IMG/VR virus record: IMGVR_UViG_3300030406_002169
Location: 1,373 to 26,888 of that record
Source of the DNA: a virus
DNA length: 25,516 nt
Strand: one strand, 5' to 3'
The notes beneath the pieces are model-generated. The model was not told the DNA's origin. It saw only the letters and a program-made list of their open reading frames with translations, and did not search any database. Positions 15,601 through 21,503 of the stretch are shown one piece after another. The translations under genes were made by a program, and so were the position numbers. Each line of letters starts with the position of its first letter. Position 1 is the first letter of the stretch.

Positions 15601-18518
15601 TATGCTTTTTCTGCTAACTCAAAGTTTTTATCAACTTTAATCATGTTAGAAGTGTTAGCTAACGCCCAAGTAAATGCAAAATTAGCTACTGGATCAGTAT
15701 CTAATTCTGGATGTATAAGTGATAATATTCTTTTTGCTTTAGTTACTTTTTCGTTATACCAACCAACAGCATTACTATTTTCTATTAATGCAAATCTAGC
15801 ATCAGCAATTATTGTCTCTACTAAATATTTTTCTGTTTCTATTGACGCATCATTAACATCAATACCTGCTTCTTTCGCAGCTTGTTTTACTCTTTCTTGT
15901 AGTTCTATTTTGAATTGCCTATTAGTTGGGAAAGGTTTACTTTTAGCAAAATCAAAACTATTTTCTAATTTATTTGTTTGTCTAACATTATCAGGTACAG
16001 GTTTACCTTGTTCTTGTGGTTTTGCACGTTGTTCAAAGACTTCGCCTTCTTCTATATCATCTAATAATTTTTGCGTTTCTTTTTCCCAAGTGCCACTTCT
16101 ATCTGTAGTTTTTACATTATTAGAATCAAAAATAATTATTTCTTGATTATTATTATCTAACGGCATAATAATACCGTCATGGCCATCTTCTATTAATTTA
16201 TTTCTAAAAGCTTCAGACGCTGCTTTACCTCCTTCTCTTATTTGATTTTTTTCTGCTGCTGTTGCAATGTAAGGATTTTCTAGTTTTGCATACAAAGGCA
16301 AACTAGTTGTTGCGTTTACACCTTTATTTTTTTGTTCATATGTGTTTGCAAAATTTTGTGCATCTTTTCCTCTGACTGCATATACTCCAGAACCTGCCCA
16401 ACCATCATCTTTTTTTGTAGGGTTGTTAGGATCAAAACCTTTTAAACTATCAGAAGTACCATGATAGATTATTTGTGGTGTACCATCTTTTTCAATTAAT
16501 TTAGAATTTTTAAAAAATTCAGTAAAGGTTCGACTATCAGTTTTTACTTGGTTATCAGGCGTAAACAATTGGTTTAAAGTAGAAGCTTCTACATTTCTAT
16601 TAACTTGTTGTTCATTTTTAATGTTGTAATAAAACTGACTAAAAAATTCACTAGGTGACATACCTAGTTCTTTTGCTTGAGTAACAATAAAATCACGAGC
16701 AAATGTAGATAAATCAGAAATATTATTTTTTGTATATTTTAAACCAGCATTTCTTAATTGGTTAGCAATAGTGTTTTTAACATCAGCAGCATCAAGTTCA
16801 AAGTCTTGTACAGCTTGACTATCTACTGTTATTGCATCCATCATTTCTTGTTCTAACGCAGGTCGATCTTTTAAAAACTGTGCATACTCAACTGTGCTCA
16901 TGCCTTTTTCAGTTTTGCGTACATGAGGTTTTATTACATCGCCAACTTGTGTTCCAACTAGTTGAGAAAAATATTCACCAGTTTGCATCTCAACAGTACC
17001 TACACCTCCACCTTCATTTATTTCTTGTAGTTTTCGTGCAATCTCAGGAGAAGCCACTTCTAAATCTTCTAAAGTTATGCCAACGTCTTTTAATGCTTGA
17101 TTTAATACATCAGCTTCTATATACAAATTTTCTACACCATTTTCAACAGCAAGATTATTAATAAGTGATCTGTATTGTTTTGGATTTCTTTTTCTAGTTT
17201 TGTCTTCTACAGACATTCCATAAACTTTTTCTAAAAAAGCAGTATCTTTATTTGCTTGTTTTGCTCTTTGTGCATCTATTACAAAATTACCACCAGCAGG
17301 TACTAATCCTAGTATTGACATGGCTTGCATACTTTTAACAAATGTCGTAACCAATCTGTCAGATATTTCATTACGGCCTTCTCTTGTATTCATTTTAACT
17401 TCTAAATCAGGATAGTCTCCTAGTTGCACGGCTAAATCACGACCTATAACATTACTAAATTCTTGTCCTACTTCAGTTAATGATTCTACTGTGCTACCTA
17501 TTACTGCGTTTTTACTAAAATCTATAAATGCTTTACGCATTGTTGGTTTTGCTAATTCTTTAACTAATTTTTTTGTTACTTCTTTTGCTAAATATTTTTT
17601 TATTAAAGGTTTAAATACTACACCTGCACCACCAAATTCTAGTGCTGCATTTACTAAACCAACACCTGTAGATATATGTTTCGATGTTTCTTCATCTATA
17701 CCTTCTTCAATCATTTCTAAATACGAATGACCTGCTTCTATCCTGTAACTTTCTAAAGCCATTGTTGTCATAAAGCCAACAACAAACCCACCTTTAGCAG
17801 TAAATATAGAACCCGGTCCTGTAACTGAACCTAATCCAAATCCTATTGCAGCACCAGCAGAACCACCTTCTAATCCTGTCTTTACTGTCTTAGACATCTG
17901 TCCAACTACTGTAGAAGCTTCTTCCCAAAAACCAGATCCATCGCTTTGTAACTGCTCAACTCTTTCGTTTAATTTTGCCAGTTCTAAATCTAATGCTTCA
18001 TTGCCTTTGCCTGATTTTTTTAAATTACCAATTTTTCCTATTCTTGTTTGTAACCTACCTTTTTCAAAACCTTGCGATACGTTTTCTGGTAAATTTTTTA
18101 TGCCACTAAATACATATGAAATTGCGTTTAAATTTTCTACATTGTCATGTGCAATTGCAGCAAAGTTTTTATCTGTTAATTGTCTTCTTAAAACAGGATC
18201 ATATAATGATCTTTCGTAGGCTCTAGCACGTTTTATTTGTTGTTTTTTTATTAATGCATTAATTGCAGTATCACTATCTAATGCAACGCCTTCTGGTAGT
18301 TCTAAATCTAATGCCATTTGTTGTGCCTTGCCAACCTTGTCAGGATCTTTTTCCATGACAAGACGCATATTGGCTCGTATCATATTTCTTCTTTCTTCTT
18401 CTTCGTCTTTTAATAATTGATCAAACACATTAAAATCATTGTCTGATTTTGGAACATTACCAACTATATTGTTTTCGTTTTTAAGAATTTCATCAAATAC
18501 GTTAAATGAATCTGTCAT
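9609..18518 (-). CDS. Giant ejected internal virion protein at the gp16 position, polyvalent multidomain (2969 aa)
   Basis: It follows the gp14- and gp15-like genes, precedes the fibre, and so is the probable third ejected core protein; T7 gp16 is 1318 aa. In order: hydrophobic segments (about 210-340); an ADP-ribosyltransferase-like domain (about 665-805; IIYHGTS with Tyr685-His686-Gly687, then GSGVYAV and GHDGIIMPL); a second one (about 1350-1435; TIYHHTD at 1354, DPFFTTRD, DDEFPDGRRDF); a metallopeptidase-like motif HETAH (1671-1675); a Lys-rich coiled coil (about 1845-1900); an LPD38-like region (about 2600-2790); and C-terminal hydrophobic segments (2798-2870). This matches the 'polyvalent protein' style of phage-injected effectors. 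I see no T7-type transglycosylase domain, so the HExxH region may take over wall or protein cleavage. The start overlaps the previous stop as ATGA. Confidence 0.85.
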   Translation of the reverse strand: MTDSFNVFDEILKNENNIVGNVPKSDNDFNVFDQLLKDEEEERRNMIRANMRLVMEKDPDKVGKAQQMALDLELPEGVALDSDTAINALIKKQQIKRARAYERSLYDPVLRRQLTDKNFAAIAHDNVENLNAISYVFSGIKNLPENVSQGFEKGRLQTRIGKIGNLKKSGKGNEALDLELAKLNERVEQLQSDGSGFWEEASTVVGQMSKTVKTGLEGGSAGAAIGFGLGSVTGPGSIFTAKGGFVVGFMTTMALESYRIEAGHSYLEMIEEGIDEETSKHISTGVGLVNAALEFGGAGVVFKPLIKKYLAKEVTKKLVKELAKPTMRKAFIDFSKNAVIGSTVESLTEVGQEFSNVIGRDLAVQLGDYPDLEVKMNTREGRNEISDRLVTTFVKSMQAMSILGLVPAGGNFVIDAQRAKQANKDTAFLEKVYGMSVEDKTRKRNPKQYRSLINNLAVENGVENLYIEADVLNQALKDVGITLEDLEVASPEIARKLQEINEGGGVGTVEMQTGEYFSQLVGTQVGDVIKPHVRKTEKGMSTVEYAQFLKDRPALEQEMMDAITVDSQAVQDFELDAADVKNTIANQLRNAGLKYTKNNISDLSTFARDFIVTQAKELGMSPSEFFSQFYYNIKNEQQVNRNVEASTLNQLFTPDNQVKTDSRTFTEFFKNSKLIEKDGTPQIIYHGTSDSLKGFDPNNPTKKDDGWAGSGVYAVRGKDAQNFANTYEQKNKGVNATTSLPLYAKLENPYIATAAEKNQIREGGKAASEAFRNKLIEDGHDGIIMPLDNNNQEIIIFDSNNVKTTDRSGTWEKETQKLLDDIEEGEVFEQRAKPQEQGKPVPDNVRQTNKLENSFDFAKSKPFPTNRQFKIELQERVKQAAKEAGIDVNDASIETEKYLVETIIADARFALIENSNAVGWYNEKVTKAKRILSLIHPELDTDPVANFAFTWALANTSNMIKVDKNFELAEKAYRHYKKTGKFPTNIGIGKASDSINNNFKLFNRLIREKEFTNLEEFMKTQHTVKEVKAYTNSGVSGENLSEIVYGAAVLGPKIGNGFFANLYGFFEQLTMDRWLIRSWGRLTGTLVLDQRKQANMKRDQLKPLLKALSPKQRKKLQDLIGVKIRMTNLDEVAVAIDNASTDKPNRKIMNEIATIKDQPEVEQVIFDILGKPKKGSDRIGIGHEIRKNGVSYTKFLDGQKEAPSGAPERRFIRKVFNQALDVLQQDNPDLTMADLQALLWYPEKRLYDSAKLVEAEDTKGYVDDEAPDYANAAVGLAKTFGISDVDIQSTIQEVDLEIQNQSIDRARVAESGERRPDGIQQDNETFRQGRRNFDTPTDEGTGLPLNGDGTVTIYHHTDKQSADAIRESNRLEYTTRSDPFFTTRDTADLGYGDTSIAIRLDPARLSVDDEFPDGRRDFRLNNRKARESISVEIDENPNVPDFAPTSDQLIGDAIRRVVELGEPYMGEYGDKSPNVVDKELRDKASALFGAQAATPEEAAAARARIIEKTKLRRTRRNLEKQSKLFSEQQVPKELRGQFELLDQILDNIRKGNINKESINSPDTISITDLKRINALTDLTRFPPGKETENATKRKRQWREKTANMSEAEADAFFALSEKEKTKLKETYFALKDLEEGGGFKQQASKGSRGQFDPKNLTTILTKEADLSTFLHETAHYMLTVMEELVASGKATQRMIDDFDKLLDFFDVADFDTWNKLSLNEKRKYHESFAYNFEIYMAEEKAAPNVKLQEIFVKFRNFLTRIYQSIRGELNDLYKAENGVDLPILTDEIRGVMDRMLASEQEIIQSQKIYNMKPMFETQESSGMNDAEWAEYTKNIQEAQDEAINELSKKSVAQMKWLENAKSKEIKKLQKKERETRNKVKNEEMEKAKKEKAYRLQAFLKTGKTVNQEGEPIVVDKAPKIRKADVKNYIPFYDATDELKRLRGMVADDGVPASLLAELFEYESSAAMINALVDLQDIKDLVKERTDRIMLENYSELSDPKQQLLAALEAIHNQARAKFIATELRFLSKAMQPVRYQVAAARQVAKDILAKTPLKEIRPSQFARAQARAVKLTEKAMMEGNTKEAIAKKRAQLVQHELAREAIRIHNVYKKAEKDFDKFFKKSDKDLKNTRNIDLINAARSILAAYGVGPAVDNPTIYLDKLAAYNQDVYLRLQPIIEDATSFGAKELTDLTAQQFETLYEQIQSLDYQSRMDKVIEKDGKKVSLEREVATLSYELDRIAFIKNNEAIGQKGTLTRMEEVRYMFQGLESTTARVEHMMDNFDGAVRAGAGATLDRATAEAGPFTKLIWRPVKNALDAYRPERNKFTKKYAAMLQMLADAGRLGKEKIVSHEIDFTFGNGGTVPGKVELLGAMLHIGNSSNKRKLLLGRGWAEKLSDGSIDTSKWDAFMARMENEGYINKDDWDFLQEAWDLNEEMKPIAQKAHREVYGYYFKEIEATPIVNKFGTYRGGYVPAALDPKMDRQRKALKELEELDTEYRQTLPSTGDGFTKSRNERFAGPLSLDLRIMTKHIDDALRFAYVQPAIKNVHKILKHKDFAQKLAVINPTYMDNMLIPWLNNAARQKTFVPGAHPESIDVFWQTVRKRTGVGIMFANISNAMQQLTGYFPAMLKVEPRYLKGALGQYLQAPNKFANEIAELSPFMAERQNTQIFDIQDNLNELLINPNEFEKVQKWATHHGYFLQQAFQNQVDSVVWAASYEKTMAELPKTFTFEQARAEAIQQADANVRLTQDSLSAEDLPAFMVTTPFIKTFLQFGNYFNMIANLNGTAYKKIMRDLGWRGNKGKLFMTYLLGFAMPAFVADMIVRALGEGFIDDEEDGIADDFMGWYFGSQIRSAAALVPFGTAALVGINMLDNKPYNDRITVSPSVSILEASLRAPITTILALTSEDKDLSGRNVKDLLTFLSLVTGVPLTILGKPIGYQVDVNQGKIDPTGLPDYVRGLITGKASGKSRN
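14225..14632 (-). CDS. Candidate overprinted gene nested inside the giant virion protein (135 aa)
   Basis: A TTG-initiated frame in the +1 phase of the giant gene overlaps its residues about 1296-1432, which include the second ADP-ribosyltransferase-like domain. AGGAGGT (14638-14644) lies 6 nt before the TTG, among the strongest ribosome-binding sites in the window and one with no use for the giant gene. The local GC is high: I counted 28/60 at 14401-14460 and 30/60 at 14461-14520, against 15/60 at 12841-12900. The product is acidic and soluble: a charged helical N-terminus, a Pro/Gln/Ser/Thr-rich middle (PSTTTPTNNQQTQSES) and a Leu-rich helical C-terminus (LPPEIQQILAMVIPQL). No family is recognised. 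An in-frame ATG also occurs at codon 22. Longer open frames can occur by chance, so protein evidence is needed. Confidence 0.55.
   Translation of the reverse strand: MKFKTRALTEQELLNQEKEDQMEYNRIMKLSDKDEEILTPQQMKELDFPSTEMEQLPSTTTPTNNQQTQSESPIDLNTLQEVIPSLPPEIQQILAMVIPQLQSDSTLLDLVSMMNSQTDEEISDSTIEKLESLFQ
14638..14644 (-). promoter_or_regulatory. Strong internal Shine-Dalgarno AGGAGGT inside the giant gene
   Basis: The plus strand reads ACCTCCT, so the operon transcript carries AGGAGGT 6 nt before a TTG that opens a 135-codon frame. It lies in the middle of the giant gene, where no ribosome-binding site is otherwise needed. It is the main evidence that the nested frame is translated. Confidence 0.6.
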
Positions 18519-20884
18519 AATTTATCTACCTTTCCGTAAAGTCCTTTAGATTGGTTATATGCGTGCTTTAAATCTATTACTGTTTTAGGCTTGCCAAACT
18601 GTATCCATCTTTCTGCCATTTCTTGATAACTTAATCTCATACCATTCATTTCGTAACCTGCAAGCATATGTTCACGAACTTCATCTGGTATTTTGCTGTG
18701 AAATACTTTTGTCTTTAATCCATCTTTTGGATTTATAACTAAACTATATGTTTTACTTAGTTGATCAGGGTCAACGGCAGCTACAACATACTCCTTGCCA
18801 TATCCTGTACCAAAAGATATACCACCGCTTAGTTGCACTTTATTTGCCAATATACGCTCTAAAATTGCTTCCTTTTTTTGCCTGTCTAAATTAACGCCTG
18901 CTTTTTTTTCTTGTTCTACTTGGTCTTTCCATGCATTTGCTATTTGTATGTAATCAAGTTTTGCTTCTTTACTTTTTTGATTAAATATTTTTGTATATCC
19001 ATATTCTTGCAATTTTTCTTTAAATACCATCATATCTACGGAAGTAGATCCACTACCACTATTACTACCACTACCACCTAATTTACCTTCTCTTATTTGT
19101 CCATACATCATTGTAAAAGTTCTATCAGTTAACCTATGTCTGTATTGTTCAAAACCGGGATTTTTTGCATCACCTATAAATAAAAGACTTGGATTATCTA
19201 TAAGTTCTATTAACAAATCATAATCATCTTCTTCTGCAAAACCAGCTTCTAAATTTTTTCTATCTTCTTTATTTAAAAATGCTTTGTCTTTTTCATTTAT
19301 TTCTAAATGGCCATTAGGTTTAGAAAATGCTTTTTCAAATAATGTTTCTTTTTTAGCATTGTAATCTTCCTCTGCATTTTCTGTTTTTTCAGTATGCATT
19401 GCATCTATATTTTCTTTTACTTTTTTTAGTAAATCTTTGTCTTTTATATTTGCTTCTGCAATTTTATATAAATCAGTTTTTAAAGGAATACCGTAATCAT
19501 CAAACCTAACTTCACCCTGTGCTGTTTCTTCATCATTATCTTTCCATGTGTAATCTATTTGCCCTTGTAATGTAACCAAATCATTAGCAATTAATTGTGT
19601 GTAATTATTGCCTTCTGCTGCTCCAAATTTAGCAGCAACTTTTTCATTGGTTAACTTAATTACATTTGCAATAATATCTTCATTTGTTGCATCTTTACCA
19701 CCAGCTAAAGATTTTGCTTTTGTAAATACATTATCCGCATCATCAACACCAATCTTTGACATTACAAACAAATACATAGTGTTATGTTCTGGAGGTAATG
19801 AAACTGTGCTACCTTCTTTAAAAAATTTAGATTGATCTTTAAGTGTCTGATAATTTTCTCTCAAATCTCCTTCTTCTGCATTAACAACATCAATTCCGTC
19901 ACCAGCACTAAAACCACCAGCTACTGCATATCCGTTGCCGTCATCTAAGGTACGAGTACTACTTAAAACCATAATTGCATTTAAACTAGCTTTATCCTCA
20001 CCGCTATTAGAGTTTTCATCTAAATTAAATAAATCAATAGCAATTTCTTTACCTGTATGTGATATGTAACCTTCTTCTATAGTTTTCTTATATTCATTGT
20101 ATTGCTTGTTATTCATCTGATTCTTTTCTCTAGCCCTGCTTATATAAATCATTGCTTCTTTATATTTTTTATCAGCTTGCATAGCTTCTAAAACGTGTTC
20201 ATTTAAAAGAGCAAGTTTCTCATTTCTAAAATCATGGTACTGACTACTGTTTACACCCCACCCACTTTTTATTCTATGTTCTTCAAATTTTACTTCTAAC
20301 GAAGTTTCACCAATAACAAAAGATCCACTATTGTCTAAAAAATCTTTATAACTTAAAGCTGTAGTTTCAACAAGATTATCTATGCCTTTAACTCTTTCAT
20401 TTTTATTATATTTAGCTAATTGAGTTATAGAATGGGTAGTCATGTTGTTTGTAACTATACCCATTTGTGCTTGAAATTTTGCTTTAAATATTTTTTTTTG
20501 ATCTTCGTTTTCTAAACTATCTAATATAGAATTGCCGTATGCATTTATTTCTGAAGTGTAATTGTCATATGTAGTTGTTATACCACTACCGTCTGTGTCA
20601 TCACCTGTTTTTCTTACTGCGTCTAATCCTTCTAATTGTTGGTATTGTGTTGACTTTTCATTAGCAAAAGACGAAAAATCTGTGAACTTTTCATTTACAA
20701 CAGCATCATCTCTTTCTCTTTGTATTTGTTCTCCTATTTGAAAAACATCATTACCCATTTTACGTTGGGCAGCACTCATGGTTAATATGTCATCAGCAAC
20801 ACCACCTTTCATTGCTGTAACACTACCACCACTAATAGTTGGTGGTGCATTAGTTTGTAATTGTTCTGTTGGTACTATTGCCAT
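18515..20884 (-). CDS. Internal virion protein, gp15-like position (789 aa)
   Basis: A long hydrophilic, Lys/Glu/Asp-rich protein without membrane segments, predicted mostly helical (for example residues about 35-130 and 490-560). The start MAIVPTEQLQTNAPPT and a Pro/Gly-containing N-terminal tail are common in ejected core proteins of marine podoviruses. Its size is close to that of T7 gp15 (747 aa) and its place between the gp14-like and giant proteins is that of gp15. It is expected to form part of the ejectosome tube in the periplasm with its neighbours. No enzymatic motif is seen. It overlaps the next gene by ATGA and starts 2 nt after the previous stop, so all three ejected proteins are coupled. 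Confidence 0.75.
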   Translation of the reverse strand: MAIVPTEQLQTNAPPTISGGSVTAMKGGVADDILTMSAAQRKMGNDVFQIGEQIQRERDDAVVNEKFTDFSSFANEKSTQYQQLEGLDAVRKTGDDTDGSGITTTYDNYTSEINAYGNSILDSLENEDQKKIFKAKFQAQMGIVTNNMTTHSITQLAKYNKNERVKGIDNLVETTALSYKDFLDNSGSFVIGETSLEVKFEEHRIKSGWGVNSSQYHDFRNEKLALLNEHVLEAMQADKKYKEAMIYISRAREKNQMNNKQYNEYKKTIEEGYISHTGKEIAIDLFNLDENSNSGEDKASLNAIMVLSSTRTLDDGNGYAVAGGFSAGDGIDVVNAEEGDLRENYQTLKDQSKFFKEGSTVSLPPEHNTMYLFVMSKIGVDDADNVFTKAKSLAGGKDATNEDIIANVIKLTNEKVAAKFGAAEGNNYTQLIANDLVTLQGQIDYTWKDNDEETAQGEVRFDDYGIPLKTDLYKIAEANIKDKDLLKKVKENIDAMHTEKTENAEEDYNAKKETLFEKAFSKPNGHLEINEKDKAFLNKEDRKNLEAGFAEEDDYDLLIELIDNPSLLFIGDAKNPGFEQYRHRLTDRTFTMMYGQIREGKLGGSGSNSGSGSTSVDMMVFKEKLQEYGYTKIFNQKSKEAKLDYIQIANAWKDQVEQEKKAGVNLDRQKKEAILERILANKVQLSGGISFGTGYGKEYVVAAVDPDQLSKTYSLVINPKDGLKTKVFHSKIPDEVREHMLAGYEMNGMRLSYQEMAERWIQFGKPKTVIDLKHAYNQSKGLYGKVDKL

Positions 20885-20886
20885 AG

Positions 20887-21444
20887 TTATGCAAATTTAC
20901 TTGCTAAAGAACCTGCACCTGTCATTAACGTGCTACTCATATTCATCCACGGACTAACCATATTTGCACTGGCAAACATATTACCTGCACTAACTCCATA
21001 CAATTCAGCATTAATAGATTGATCTACACCTTGCATACGCACATTACCTGCTGCTTTTACTTTATTTACATTCATAGTTAATAAGTCTATTTCTTTCATT
21101 ACTGCTTTACTAACTTGCACATCTCTTGTGCTTCCATAACCTATAGCACCACCTCTTGCAGCAAAACTTGCCGTGTCTTTTCCAAATGCTTGACCATATT
21201 GCATACTTTTAATCATCATTTGTTTGTCGTATTGTCTCTTAACGTGTTGAGATTGCCTAGTTAAAGATTTAGCATTTAATTTTGCCATTGTTTCACGGTG
21301 TTCAAAATTCAATGCCTGACTTCGTAATTGATATTTCTTTTCATCCGCAGCAAAAAAATTTCCTATTAATCCACCTACTAATCCAAAACCTTCGCTTACC
21401 ACTCCAAATTTCTGGAATTTATTCATTGCCGACCATGATGTCAT
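20887..21444 (-). CDS. Internal virion protein, gp14-like (185 aa)
   Basis: The N-terminus has a short hydrophobic Gly-rich segment (FGLVGGLIGNFFA, about residues 16-29), then a long charged helix with many Gln, Lys and Arg (about 35-80). An Ala/Gly-rich helical part follows (FAARGGAIGYGSTRDVQ) and a Met/Ser-rich C-terminus. This layout and its length are typical of T7 gp14-like ejected proteins (T7 gp14 is 196 aa), which reach the outer membrane first during genome entry. GAGAGG lies about 10 nt before the ATG. The start also overlaps the stop of a 13-codon frame in the upstream gap. Confidence 0.75.
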   Translation of the reverse strand: MTSWSAMNKFQKFGVVSEGFGLVGGLIGNFFAADEKKYQLRSQALNFEHRETMAKLNAKSLTRQSQHVKRQYDKQMMIKSMQYGQAFGKDTASFAARGGAIGYGSTRDVQVSKAVMKEIDLLTMNVNKVKAAGNVRMQGVDQSINAELYGVSAGNMFASANMVSPWMNMSSTLMTGAGSLASKFA

Positions 21445-21491
21445 AAGTTCAACACCTCTCTATTTTTATAATATACATACATTTTATCTGC

Positions 21492-21503
21492 TTACGGTCA
21501 CAC
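21492..21503 (-). promoter_or_regulatory. 12-bp motif GTGTGACCGTAA before the ejected-protein block (candidate late promoter or processing site)
   Basis: This is the second perfect copy of the motif at 9596-9607. Its first base is the last base of the nozzle gene's TAG stop. An AT-rich stretch follows (TATTATAAAAAT on the operon strand), then the gp14-like gene. The position corresponds to the phi13 region of T7. Promoter function is inferred. Confidence 0.45.

Noticed and set aside
15643-16146. 167-codon plus-strand frame opposite the giant virion gene
   Set aside because: Antisense to a convincing coding region, with no ribosome-binding site or neighbour on its strand; Ser/Leu/Phe-rich composition is typical of antisense frames in AT-rich genes.
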